Shown piece after piece: positions 26,780 to 37,562 of a stretch of DNA of 64,000 bases. The DNA is taken from contig JAPKCH010000004.1 in the NCBI GenBank assembly GCA_026421185.1, positions 1-64,000 on the forward strand. Direction: 5' to 3'. Numbering within the stretch: the first letter of the stretch is position 1; every line of letters starts with the position of its first letter. The notes under the pieces were generated by a model that saw only the letters and a program-made list of their open reading frames with translations, searched no databases and was not told the DNA's origin. This DNA comes from Dehalococcoidia bacterium (lineage in GTDB: Bacteria > Chloroflexota > Dehalococcoidia > Lucifugimonadales > Lucifugimonadaceae). The position numbers and the translations under genes are program-made.

Positions 26780-27844
26780 ATGAATCCATATCTAAAGTTA
26801 GTCGCACGGAAGCTTCATCTATCAGCGCACCAAATAGCGATCATCGCTTCTCTCCTGATAATCGCTCTTTCGGTGGCTTGCGCAAGCGATCCGGTCGACG
26901 ACGTCGACGATGGGATTGTAATTGAAGGACTTACTTCGCCACGCGGGCTCGCTCTTGACCGGGACGAGAACCTGCTGATCGCAGAACCTGGTGGTGGTCG
27001 GGTGCTCAAAGTCACACGTGACGGCGATGTCAGTTCTTTCGCCACCGACTTGCCATACTCGGTCAAAACAGGTCCAGAAGCGGCATACCGAGCCGGTCCT
27101 TCAGCGATCAGTCTTCTCGACGGGGAATTATATGTCATCGTGGGCGAGTTCATTGGCGACGAGTCAGCACGTCTTTACCGCATCACAAGTGAAACCGAAT
27201 ACGAGCCTGTGACACCGGTGACCGATGGTTGGGCTCCGCTTGATAACCGATTATCCAACCCTTACGACCTTATCAACGCGCCTGAAGTCGATGGATGGAT
27301 TGTGTCGGACCCGGGCGGAAACTCTCTACGAGCGGTCGACATGGACGGCAATATTTATGACTATGTGGTGTTCGATAACTTCACTATTCCGGATTACGAG
27401 GCAGAAATTGAGATGGTGCCAACGGGGATAGCGCGTGGTGCTGATGGAGCCGTCTACGTCGGTTCGCTGACAGGCTATCCCTATCCTACAGGCGAGGCTG
27501 TTATCTGGAGAGTGATAGACCTAAACGGTGATGGAGATGGGATGGACGAGGGGGAAGTTGAGCCATATGTCACCGGACTCACTGCTGTCACCGACGTAAC
27601 ATTTGGAACCGACGGCACGCTCTACATAGCGGAATTCTCAACAGATACAGAGACCGTTCTCCAAGGAGGAGATTTTAGTGAAAATGCCGAATCCTATCCC
27701 GGACGAGTCCTCAGATGGAATGGGAGTGAACTAACGGTAGTTACCGATACTGTTGTTTCACCAACCAGCCTTCTCGTAACAGAGTCAACTCTCTACATAA
27801 GCGAAGAGTTCGCCGGAAGAGTCTCCAAAGTTCCACTCGACTAA
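26780..27844 (+). CDS. Exported beta-propeller lipoprotein (ScyD/ScyE-like)
   Basis: The track start at 26618 overlaps the previous remnant. ATG 26780 (MNPYLKLVARK) gives a proper export signal: basic N-terminus, hydrophobic core at about 18-32 and SVACASD as a likely lipoprotein cleavage site. The rest (354 aa in all) holds repeated propeller blades: GLTSPRGLALDRDENLLIAEP, GPSAISLLDGELYVI, PTGIARGADGAVYVGSL, VTDVTFGTDGTLYIAEF, PTSLLVTESTLYISE. This pattern is annotated as ScyD/ScyE family; a ligand or enzymatic role is not evident. It is probably attached to the outside of the cytoplasmic membrane. Confidence 0.75.
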   Translation: MNPYLKLVARKLHLSAHQIAIIASLLIIALSVACASDPVDDVDDGIVIEGLTSPRGLALDRDENLLIAEPGGGRVLKVTRDGDVSSFATDLPYSVKTGPEAAYRAGPSAISLLDGELYVIVGEFIGDESARLYRITSETEYEPVTPVTDGWAPLDNRLSNPYDLINAPEVDGWIVSDPGGNSLRAVDMDGNIYDYVVFDNFTIPDYEAEIEMVPTGIARGADGAVYVGSLTGYPYPTGEAVIWRVIDLNGDGDGMDEGEVEPYVTGLTAVTDVTFGTDGTLYIAEFSTDTETVLQGGDFSENAESYPGRVLRWNGSELTVVTDTVVSPTSLLVTESTLYISEEFAGRVSKVPLD

Positions 27845-27990
27845 CCACAATCGTTAACGTGAAGGTTCTTGGTACTGTCCCGCTATTTTCAGCCAGAGAA
27901 ACGCAATAAGGCCAGCCATCAGACTTGTATTCATGGTGGGGACGGACCAGGAGGCTGTAACCGGTCGACGTCTGGTGAACACTCCTGGCG

Positions 27991-28266
27991 TTGGTACGTG
28001 GGACTGATCCCATGATCTACGCGTCTGTTTCTTTCGCCCGTACAGATTCGGGAAGACGAATACCGAGAGTGGGTTTAAAGCCACACGGTGATGTCAGATC
28101 GTCGAATCATCTCAAAACTGCTGCAACAGAATTTGCCATTAAAGGATTAGAGCTTGACTGGGTAGATATGTTCAGGGGCGCCGATATACTTGGATATCAC
28201 CACGAATCCCATCACAAAAACCTCACAAACTTCACGCAGAAAATTTACAGCCGTTTTACATATTGA
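27991..28266 (+). pseudogene. Possible remnant of a DUF2075 (Schlafen-type AAA) helicase gene
   Basis: The reading frame contains DVRSSNHLKTAATEFAIKG followed by LELDWVDMFRGADI. This is close to the DUF2075 C-terminal pattern (RSSYYLEDVATEF..QGLELDW...DAD), including the invariant GLELDW. No Walker motifs or N-terminal part remain, and the frame ends in low-complexity sequence. It is a short relic of a nuclease/helicase-type accessory gene. The preceding stretch (27845-27990) shows nothing I can name. Confidence 0.45.
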
Positions 28267-28384
28267 GAGTTAGAATTCTTAAAGGTAGTTCATGAAACGT
28301 TTGCGAATCGCTCGCTAAAGCGTTTTACACGGGCAACCGCCAATTTGAAAGATTAGTCGAAATCCGTACGAACGGAGCAGTCCG

Positions 28385-29485
28385 GTGAGCAGTCAGAACC
28401 AGCCAAACCTTCGAATCCCAGGTCCAGTACCGCTACCCGATGACGTCCTAGAAATCGCCGGCTCGCAGATGATCAATCACCGTGGCCCTGAATACGCCGA
28501 CATGCTTGATCGCATGACGAAGAACCTGAAGACCGTGTTCATGACTAAGAACGATGCGTACTTCATCACATCATCGGGAACCGGTGCGATGGAAACGGCC
28601 ATCGTGAACACCATTTCACCTGGCGATAAAATTATTTCGATCATCATCGGTACGTTCGGCGAACGATTTGCAGAAATCGCAGAAGCATACGGCGGAGATG
28701 TCACGAAAATCACCTTCGATCTTGGGATGGCTGCCGATCTAGATAAGGTGCGAGAAACTCTCAAGGGTATGAGCAACGTGAAGGCAGTGATCTTCACCCA
28801 CAACGAAAGCTCAACAGGTGTTTCAAATCCGCTTGAAGAACTCTGCCAGCTCATCCACGAAGAATCCGACGCACTGATCCTCGTCGACGCTGTATCCAGC
28901 GCCGGTGGAGTGCCAATCTCTGTCGACGCTTGGGGCATCGACGTTGTTGCCACCGCTTCCCAGAAGAGCTGGATTTCGCCTCCTGGAATCTCGATGGTTA
29001 CGTTCTCGGATAAAGCTTGGAAGGCTCACGCCATCTCGACTTCTCCTAAGTACTACCTCGATGTTCAACAATACGAGGACTATCTGAAAATCGGTCAGCC
29101 GCCGTTCACTCCTTGCCTGCCAGTAATGTTCACGCTTGAAGTTGCTTTGCAATCGATGGTCGACGAAGGAATTGAAAATGTGTTTGCTCGCCATCATGAG
29201 ATCGCACAGCACACCCGTGAAGGTGCGAAGGCACTCGGACTCGATTTGCTGCCAGACCCTCGCTTCGCTTCGAACACCGTTACAGCCATCCGCTTGCCGG
29301 AAGGTCTCGATGGTAAGGCGTTCTTGGCAAAGGTAACCAAGGATTACAACGTAATTCTTGGTGGTGGCCAGAAGTCGCTAGTAGGCAAGATTTTCCGAGT
29401 TGGTCACATGGGTTGGGTCGAAAAGGCTCACATCGATGAGGCTTTGAAAGCTGCAGAAGAAACCCTCAAGTCGATGACTTCGTAA
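28385..29485 (+). CDS. Class V aminotransferase (alanine/serine-glyoxylate aminotransferase-like)
   Basis: PLP-dependent fold type I enzyme, 366 aa, GTG start with GGAG upstream. PLP contacts: GTGAME (phosphate), HNESSTG, LVDAVSSAGG (Asp168) and the Schiff-base Lys194 in ASQKSWISPPG. The N-terminal LRIPGPVPLPDDVL and the C-terminal GGGQKSLVGKIFRVGHMG are characteristic of alanine/serine-glyoxylate or serine-pyruvate aminotransferases. It could interconvert glyoxylate/glycine or hydroxypyruvate/serine; the two hydroxypyruvate-isomerase-like genes at 59-60 kb make a link to that metabolism conceivable. Confidence 0.93.
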   Translation: MSSQNQPNLRIPGPVPLPDDVLEIAGSQMINHRGPEYADMLDRMTKNLKTVFMTKNDAYFITSSGTGAMETAIVNTISPGDKIISIIIGTFGERFAEIAEAYGGDVTKITFDLGMAADLDKVRETLKGMSNVKAVIFTHNESSTGVSNPLEELCQLIHEESDALILVDAVSSAGGVPISVDAWGIDVVATASQKSWISPPGISMVTFSDKAWKAHAISTSPKYYLDVQQYEDYLKIGQPPFTPCLPVMFTLEVALQSMVDEGIENVFARHHEIAQHTREGAKALGLDLLPDPRFASNTVTAIRLPEGLDGKAFLAKVTKDYNVILGGGQKSLVGKIFRVGHMGWVEKAHIDEALKAAEETLKSMTS

Positions 29486-29558
29486 GTTAGTTTTTAGCCG
29501 TTCTAGATGGTCGGTATTTCACTAGGTACACCGGTAAGACTGAACGACTCTTATACGT

Positions 29559-29867
29559 ATGTCACTGCTGAGAAATAGTCGGACATTGATTGAGATATCT
29601 CTGATCGCTGTAATGTTTGCTTTGACTGCGGCATGTGGTGGTTATTCAAATGCTAACTGGCCTGTTGCAAGTGGTTCGACCTCAGCGACGACTTCGACAT
29701 CGGAAGTAGCGGTTACCGCCACTACGTTAGTACCTGCTGTCAGAGATCTCGTAGTAGAACCAATCGAACCGCCCCTTATAAATACGCCATCGCCTGTAAC
29801 TAGAACTTCCTCCGATTTCACTCTATCGTCAGTTCAAGTAACCCAATATAACCTTTCGCAATTCTGA
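29559..29867 (+). CDS. Small exported lipoprotein, unknown function
   Basis: 102 aa. Residues 1-26 form a lipoprotein signal ending in ALTAACGG. The remainder is almost entirely Thr/Ser/Val/Pro-rich (STSATTSTSEVAV, then PPLINTPSPVTR) with no recognisable domain. It resembles the linker regions of the other lipoproteins in this window and may be a truncated relative. The leader makes it likely to be a real gene. Confidence 0.5.
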   Translation: MSLLRNSRTLIEISLIAVMFALTAACGGYSNANWPVASGSTSATTSTSEVAVTATTLVPAVRDLVVEPIEPPLINTPSPVTRTSSDFTLSSVQVTQYNLSQF

Positions 29868-29950
29868 GACGATAAGCCGGTAGCGGTAGTCTTTTATCGC
29901 ACTCGACCTAACCACACCTAAGGAATACGGCTTGGTTAACCAATTCAATG

Positions 29951-30003
29951 ACGAATTCGCCGTCAGTATCGGTGTTCCTGATCGATACTGACGGCGAATT
30001 CGT
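29951..30003. repeat. Perfect 21-bp inverted repeat, 11-base loop
   Basis: ACGAATTCGCCGTCAGTATCG at 29951-29971 is repeated in reverse complement at 29983-30003. The right arm lies in a redoxin-like gene relic (frame VFLIDTDGEF), so the left arm looks like an inverted copy of that coding sequence. A short TTT follows on the plus strand. It may now work as a terminator for the lipoprotein gene upstream. Confidence 0.8.
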
Positions 30004-30082
30004 TTAGCAAAGCGTCGGATTGAACTACACCCGCCAAGTCGAAGCCGAAGAAATCATCGAGCAGGTCGCAAAGCTCGGCTAG
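29966..30082 (+). pseudogene. C-terminal relic of a redoxin/peroxiredoxin-like gene
   Basis: In one frame the DNA reads VSVFLIDTDGEFV, a TAG, then QSVGLNYTRQVEAEEIIEQ and a final TAG at 30080. This is the usual C-terminus of thioredoxin-fold AhpC/TSA proteins (FLID.DG......G....E.I...). The thioredoxin core upstream is gone. It ends 4 bases before a complete redoxin-like lipoprotein gene, so a tandem duplicate pair with one ruined member is likely. Confidence 0.6.
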
Positions 30083-30086
30083 ACTC

Positions 30087-30707
30087 ATGTCTGTGCATAT
30101 TCAAAAAGCCATGCTTGCTGTTATTGCGGTCTTTCTCATCGCCGTCGCTGCATGCTCAAACTCAACAACTCCTGAGCCGACGGCTACGCCGATACCGATC
30201 GCTACAGCTATTACTGCAACGGTCGAGAATCTAACTGAAAGTTCACCGTCACTGGCTCCAGTTTTCTCCGTATCGAATATCGATGGTGAAAACGTTCGAT
30301 TAGAATATTTACTCGGCACAGTGCCCGTTTATCTGGTGTTCATTCCATCAACCACGAATGAATTAGACATTACACAACTCGAACAAATCCAGTCTCGAAT
30401 GGAACAGTTCAAAGAAATGAACGCAGAAGTTGTTGTTGTTGTTTCTGAATTACCAACGCAGGTAATTAACGCCAGAGATGAGTTTGCTCTCGACTTCTCA
30501 CTTATCGCAGATCCCATCGATGTCGTTGCAAACGATTGGCAAGTGTTCGATCTTGATAATGATGGCGAATCGAATCCCGCCAGTTTCGTATTCGATGCCC
30601 ACGGAAACCTAGTGGCGCGTCTAGTCGCAGCCGAGCCGAACGACCGCCCATCCATTGATGAAGTGCTCAGTGTGATAAGAGAATCGCTCAGCGTCGGGGC
30701 AATCTAA
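30087..30707 (+). CDS. Redoxin/AhpC-fold lipoprotein without the peroxidatic cysteine
   Basis: 206 aa: lipoprotein signal (cleavage at AVAACSNS), a Thr/Pro-rich linker to about 50, then a thioredoxin-like AhpC/TSA domain (PVFSVSNIDGENVRLEYLLG, VYLVFIPSTTNEL, ADPIDVVANDWQVF, PASFVFDAHGNLVARLV). Peroxiredoxins carry TxxC at the end of the first core strand; here the segment is PSTTNEL and the only Cys is the lipid-modified one. Peroxidase or disulfide activity is therefore not expected, and a binding or structural role is more likely. Stop overlaps the convergent DUF1015 gene by 4 bases. Confidence 0.72.
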   Translation: MSVHIQKAMLAVIAVFLIAVAACSNSTTPEPTATPIPIATAITATVENLTESSPSLAPVFSVSNIDGENVRLEYLLGTVPVYLVFIPSTTNELDITQLEQIQSRMEQFKEMNAEVVVVVSELPTQVINARDEFALDFSLIADPIDVVANDWQVFDLDNDGESNPASFVFDAHGNLVARLVAAEPNDRPSIDEVLSVIRESLSVGAI

Positions 30708-31999
30708 AGAATTTCACCGAACTGCTGGATAACGGCTCCGGCAGGCGGCTTCGGGAAGAAGTTTGTCGCCTTGGCTGGCAATCGCCAACCTCGAGTTACT
30801 ATCGCAACGAACTCATCGAGCGGCACAGGTCGCATGATGAAGGCCATTCGCGCTTCACCACTTTCGATCTGTCGAGCAATTAGCTCAGCATCGTGATGAG
30901 GGCTGATAACCAATTCTTCGCGCTCTTCAGTAATGACAGGCCGGAGAATGTGCGAGTGAAGTTGCGAGTACTCAGAATTTTCTAATGCGTTCTCCGCAGG
31001 CGCCGGTGATTTCATGCTTGCGATATGAAACTTACCGGGCTCTTTCGCGTACAAGCCAAATATCACTTCCGTACTTTGACGTTCACCAAGTGCCACCGAG
31101 AATTCTTCGATTTGATCCTTTGCCGAAAGACCAGCACTAGGCGTCCATTCTTCGAGATCGCATGTGTTTTCTAAAGACTCGATGATCGCAGAAAATTCTT
31201 CATCTGTAGTCGACTCCACAAGTCGGTGGTAACCACGGGTGATCAGACCCGGCTCATCGAACGCAACCATTAACATTATTCGGAAGTTAATCGACTCGTC
31301 GTGCTCAACTTCTCGTTCTGCACGAACGCTTCCTCGATACCGCAGAGCCGCTTCGTATCGATGATGGCCGTCAGCGATGAATATCTCGGCATCCTTGAGT
31401 GAGGCCTGAAGAACACCAATTGTTCCGGGATCCGAAACTCGCCACAAACGCAGTTGCGGCATATCGGGCGGATTAAACACAGCGGTCGGTTCACCGCCAG
31501 CGATCGCCCTAACAAGATTGCCCACGCTAGATCGTAGATCATCTCTGAATATCGATAGCAATGGACTGTAGTTCGACTGCGCAGCTCCCATCAATTTCAC
31601 ACGGTCGGCGACCCATTCAGATCGAGTCCCCTCGTGAGGAAGTATGACATTCTGATCGTAATCTTCAAGTCGAACGGCAGCTACGAATCCACGCCGTAAA
31701 TGCGTTTGCCCCTGATACTCAAACTTTTCCTCGGTTACATATATCGAAGGGGTTTCTTCGTGTTTTAGCACACCCGAATCGGTCCATACTTGAGCGGTTT
31801 CGGCAGCTGAGTCGTACGGGTCTTGCGTAAGCCCACGGCGCGCCAGCTCAAGCCGGACGATGTTGTACCGCGAGCGTGCATACAGTTCTTGCTGAAGCTG
31901 TGGTGTGATGACGTCGAACGGCGGGCAAACGTTAAGACTCACGTCGCCAGCGACTTCGGGGTTATAACGTACTGCTCGGAAGGGCTGAATTTCTGCCAT
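30704..31999 (-). CDS. DUF1015 family protein
   Basis: 431 aa from ATG 31999 (MAEIQPFRAVRYNPE), the standard start of this family; the track start adds 15 extra residues. Conserved segments are VCPPFDVITPQLQQEL, NIVRLELA, GFVAAVRLEDY, ILPHEGT, LMGAAQSNYSPLLSIF, FIADGHHRYEAAL (the HHRYE block) and FIMRPVPLDEFV near the end. Biochemical function is unknown; the family is widespread and the HHRYE block suggests an enzyme. Cytoplasmic. It is convergent with the redoxin lipoprotein gene. Confidence 0.9.
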   Translation of the reverse strand: MAEIQPFRAVRYNPEVAGDVSLNVCPPFDVITPQLQQELYARSRYNIVRLELARRGLTQDPYDSAAETAQVWTDSGVLKHEETPSIYVTEEKFEYQGQTHLRRGFVAAVRLEDYDQNVILPHEGTRSEWVADRVKLMGAAQSNYSPLLSIFRDDLRSSVGNLVRAIAGGEPTAVFNPPDMPQLRLWRVSDPGTIGVLQASLKDAEIFIADGHHRYEAALRYRGSVRAEREVEHDESINFRIMLMVAFDEPGLITRGYHRLVESTTDEEFSAIIESLENTCDLEEWTPSAGLSAKDQIEEFSVALGERQSTEVIFGLYAKEPGKFHIASMKSPAPAENALENSEYSQLHSHILRPVITEEREELVISPHHDAELIARQIESGEARMAFIMRPVPLDEFVAIVTRGWRLPAKATNFFPKPPAGAVIQQFGEIL

Positions 32000-32228
32000 A
32001 AGTGAGTTTGAGATAAGAGTCTTGAAGCGTAATAATCGACGCAATTAGGTAAACGAGTATAAACCTACTTTCAGAACTGATCTCTTCGTCAAGTACGATC
32101 ATATTCAAGATTCTTCTAGTTGAGTTGAATCTTCTGGGCGTTGTTATACTCGTCAGGCCGCTTTTGCAGCACATATTTCGGTGCCTTAGCTTTACGTATT
32201 ACCCTTGGATTAACTTTCGAATTTCTAA

Positions 32229-34370
<2,142 letters not shown>

Positions 34371-34388
34371 CCCTGCATTGAACTGACT

Positions 34389-34438
34389 GACATTAGATTA
34401 GTGATTACCGAACGTCACTGAATCACTAACCTAATGTC
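34389..34438. repeat. 17-bp inverted repeat after ligA
   Basis: GACATTAGATTAGTGAT and ATCACTAACCTAATGTC pair with one mismatch around a 16-base loop, 18 bases after the ligA stop. AT-rich and without a T-tract on the plus strand, so it is at best a weak transcript-end hairpin. Confidence 0.5.
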
Positions 34439-34556
34439 GAAAAAAGTGTCGAAACCGTAGTTGCTTCAGCCAGTGCATCTTCCAGTAAACCATTTGGACT
34501 ATCGTTGGGCCTGTGTGTCATAAAGATTGGTAAATCTCTCTCAAGAGCTTTCCTAA

Positions 34557-34808
34557 ACATCGTGTCCTACAGGTGGCGGGCAATCTCTCTGGCATACTGA
34601 TCGGATAGCCGCAGTTGTTTCGATTTTGGTGCTTGATTCACCAAATATCGAAAAACTCGTAAGCCTATTCCGGCTCAATTCCGCTGGAGATTTGCCTGAC
34701 TTTGCCAACGTTCTCGACGATAAGGTCATATCATTTGTAAACAATTTGTTTGGCAAACCCGGCGACACGAGCGGAAGTAACGAAGATTGGGCGTCTCTTC
34801 ACTCTTAG
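34557..34808 (+). pseudogene. Open frame upstream of pth; possible RecQ-like relic or small ORF
   Basis: After a TAA at 34554 the frame is open to 34808, overlapping pth by 22 bases. Its beginning, TSCPTGGGQSLWHTD then AAVVSILV, resembles the Walker A region of RecQ-type helicases (MPTGGGKSLCYQ...VVVSPL), but Lys is Gln and the similarity fades. No ATG precedes it; TTG 34626 would give 60 aa. I cannot tell a helicase relic from a small unknown gene. The preceding 34440-34556 shows nothing certain. Confidence 0.28.
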
Positions 34809-35443
34809 ACAAGCTGTTTCCAAGCGGCAACGGCGATGGATCTCAAGGTTCACCGTGGATAATTCTCGGACTTGGAAACCCTGGCGCTGAGTACAAAAAC
34901 ACCCGCCACAATGTTGGCTGGTGGTGTATGGATGAGCTGGTGAAACGCACTAACGCCGTTCTGAATCGCAAACACAAAGAGTTGCGATTCGCTGAGGTTA
35001 AACTTGGAACGTGTCCAGTAGTTCTTGGCTATCCGCGTACATTCATGAATCGATCCGGAACGGCTTTGAGTTATCTCACAAATCGATTCAATCCTGAACC
35101 AGAAAAAATTCTGGTAGTCACCGACGATATAAACCTGAAACCCGGTTCCGTGCGTATAAGGAAAAAGGGCGGTCCAGGCGGACACAACGGGTTGAAGTCG
35201 ATCATCACGACTCTCGGCACTAACGAGTTCCTACGAGTACGGATTGGTGTAGGAAATCCTGAATCATCTGCTGAACAGGTCGCCCACGTATTAGGAACAT
35301 TTGATCCAAAATCACGTGAGCTTGTTAGCGCGGCTGCCAACCGTGCCGCAGATGCGATAACGATGATCGTGAACGGTGAATTTGATAACGCTATGAACAA
35401 GTTCAACGCCAAGAGCAATGACGAAGCACCAACATCGAAATGA
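34787..35443 (+). CDS. pth: Peptidyl-tRNA hydrolase
   Basis: Recycles peptidyl-tRNA released from stalled ribosomes. Core motifs: ILGLGNPGAEYKNTRHNVGW with catalytic His41, the FMNRSG segment, VTDDINLKPG (Asp) and GGPGGHNGLKSI. The frame is closed upstream by TAA, so TTG 34787 is the likely start, giving 218 aa with an unusual 22-residue polar N-terminal extension. The stop overlaps the start of the next gene (ATGA), a translational coupling. Confidence 0.93.
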   Translation: MGVSSLLDKLFPSGNGDGSQGSPWIILGLGNPGAEYKNTRHNVGWWCMDELVKRTNAVLNRKHKELRFAEVKLGTCPVVLGYPRTFMNRSGTALSYLTNRFNPEPEKILVVTDDINLKPGSVRIRKKGGPGGHNGLKSIITTLGTNEFLRVRIGVGNPESSAEQVAHVLGTFDPKSRELVSAAANRAADAITMIVNGEFDNAMNKFNAKSNDEAPTSK

Positions 35444-37548
35444 CGCTGGGCATAATTTTATTGCAACAATCAAAAAGATTGATCGTCAATTCAGTCGCTT
35501 TCAGCGGATTAGCAGCCTTCGCAATGCTTGGCGGCGCTTGCCAAAACAATTCCGATAACGATCCAGAATCTTCCGCTTCAGTAATCGTATCTTCAGACGA
35601 ACCAACTCAATCGCTAACGATCGTCGAGTCTTCGTCCACTCCGGCTCCGAGCGCCACAAATCGTCCGACAGATATCGCTACTGCCACCTCAGATCCCATC
35701 TCTGTACCAACGGCGACGGCGACAGCAATACCGCTCATTCCTACTGTAGAAAGTTCTCCAACTCCCACTGCGACTCCTATGCCAATATTCGTCCCAGCAC
35801 GCCAAGAACCAAACATTCCAACACCGCCGGATCGAGATCTTCAGGATCTTGGAAAACGCTTAGTCCCCGGCTACAACGAGTCGATAACCTCTTTTACTTC
35901 GGAACCTTTGATCCTCGGTCAGCAAGTTGAATTTTGGGTATCACGTGATATCGGTAGCGTAATCGTTAACGGCGAAGTTTCTTACATATCGGAACACGTT
36001 TACTGGGTGTTCGAACATGGTTTCGAACCTGATACAGCCGTTATAGCGGAAGTCGCTAACAACTTCGAATCCGACGTATGGCCAGCGGTAACTAACGTTT
36101 TTGGCACGCCACTCATACCTGGAATTGATGGGGACGACCGGATAGTCATCTACACCAGCATTCTCCGTACTGGAGTTGCTGGATATTTCTCTGCTGCCGA
36201 TTCGTATCCGATCGAAATTCGAGATCACTCAAATCAACGTGAAGCGCTGTACATGTCGGCGGACAGGATTCAACTCACTGATAGCGAATACCTCAGTGTG
36301 CTCGCCCACGAACTTCAGCATGCGACCCATTTTGCGACCGACAGTAGCGAAGATTCCTGGATAAACGAAGGACTCTCCGAAGTAGCCGCAGAAATCGCTG
36401 GATTCGAGCGATCAGCAGTCAGCCAATTCGTTCGAGCACCTGCGACTTCGCTCACGGCTTGGGCACAAGACATTACGATTTCAACTGCTAATTACGGAGC
36501 GGCGCATCTCTTCTTAGACTTCGTCGCCTCACATTACGGCGGTAATGAAATCCTCTCTGCAATCGCGCTCAATCAAGACGATGGAATTAACTCGATCGAC
36601 GGAACCCTCACCGAAATGGGCTTTAGCGCTACCGCAAACGATGTTTTCGCCGACTGGCTAATCGCCAATTACCTACATGAGGACGAGGGTCCCTATAGCT
36701 ACAAAGAACGCACCTTCCCACCCGTAAAAAGCATCTACAAACGTGCGCCAGATTCAATCAATGGCAAGGTCAAATCGTTTGGAGCTGACTACGTTGTGAC
36801 TTCGAGTGGGTCGAGTCAGATGACCATCGGATTTAGTGGCGAAGCAGAAACAGCATTGCTCACTTCTGCACCACATTCTGGTGATACATGTTGGTGGTCG
36901 AATCAAGGCGACTCAATCGATTCAAATCTCACTCTAAACGTCGATCTTCGTCCAATAAGTGCAGGTAATACGGCAACGCTGAAGTATTGGGTCAATTACG
37001 AAATCGAAGAGTTTTGGGACTACGCCTACGTGATGGTTTCAATCAATAACGGCGAAACATGGGACATCATCGACACCGAGCATACGCTCAATTTTAATCC
37101 CAACGGAAACGCTTACGGGGCGGGACTTACAGGCAGGAGTCTCGGATGGGTTCAGGATTACGTCGATATTTCTGAATATTCCGGTGAGCAAGTCTTGCTG
37201 AGATTCGAATACATTACCGACGATGCAGTCTTCTCGAAAGGCGCATGCTTCGATGATTTCGAAATCCCTGAATTAAACTGGTCCGATGACACATCTACCG
37301 TTGGTAACTGGGATTCGAAAGGATTCGCTCGCGTCGAAGAAACCATCCCTACGCAGTACTTAGTTCAGGTAATCCACGAGAAAAAAAACGGCGATCCGGT
37401 GGTTTACCAGCTACCTATCGACATCAATGGAAAGGGCAGTCTGACGGTCGAAGGAATCGATGAAGACGATCTCGTCATCACAGTGATAAGCGCTGTTACG
37501 CGCCAATCAACCCTGCCGACCGAATACACCATCGAAATCATCCCATAA
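35440..37548 (+). CDS. Secreted zinc metalloprotease, immune inhibitor A (M6)-like
   Basis: 702 aa. N-terminal export signal with a probable lipoprotein site (MLGGACQNN), then a long Ser/Thr/Pro-rich linker (about 40-125). The peptidase domain holds HELQH (290-294) and a downstream Glu in WINEGLSE (about 310), a gluzincin-type zinc site. The C-terminal part (CWWSNQGDSIDSNLTL, WVNYEIEEFWDYAYVMVSINNG, GACFDDFEI) resembles the VEG/MAM-like domain of InhA peptidases. It should act outside the cell on proteins. It is translationally coupled to pth by a 4-base ATGA overlap, an odd partner for a secreted protease. Confidence 0.85.
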   Translation: MTLGIILLQQSKRLIVNSVAFSGLAAFAMLGGACQNNSDNDPESSASVIVSSDEPTQSLTIVESSSTPAPSATNRPTDIATATSDPISVPTATATAIPLIPTVESSPTPTATPMPIFVPARQEPNIPTPPDRDLQDLGKRLVPGYNESITSFTSEPLILGQQVEFWVSRDIGSVIVNGEVSYISEHVYWVFEHGFEPDTAVIAEVANNFESDVWPAVTNVFGTPLIPGIDGDDRIVIYTSILRTGVAGYFSAADSYPIEIRDHSNQREALYMSADRIQLTDSEYLSVLAHELQHATHFATDSSEDSWINEGLSEVAAEIAGFERSAVSQFVRAPATSLTAWAQDITISTANYGAAHLFLDFVASHYGGNEILSAIALNQDDGINSIDGTLTEMGFSATANDVFADWLIANYLHEDEGPYSYKERTFPPVKSIYKRAPDSINGKVKSFGADYVVTSSGSSQMTIGFSGEAETALLTSAPHSGDTCWWSNQGDSIDSNLTLNVDLRPISAGNTATLKYWVNYEIEEFWDYAYVMVSINNGETWDIIDTEHTLNFNPNGNAYGAGLTGRSLGWVQDYVDISEYSGEQVLLRFEYITDDAVFSKGACFDDFEIPELNWSDDTSTVGNWDSKGFARVEETIPTQYLVQVIHEKKNGDPVVYQLPIDINGKGSLTVEGIDEDDLVITVISAVTRQSTLPTEYTIEIIP

Positions 37549-37562
37549 CTTGCACGTTAGCC

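Noticed and set aside
28477-28953. 158-aa minus-strand ORF in the aminotransferase gene
   Set aside because: Antisense shadow of the class V aminotransferase.
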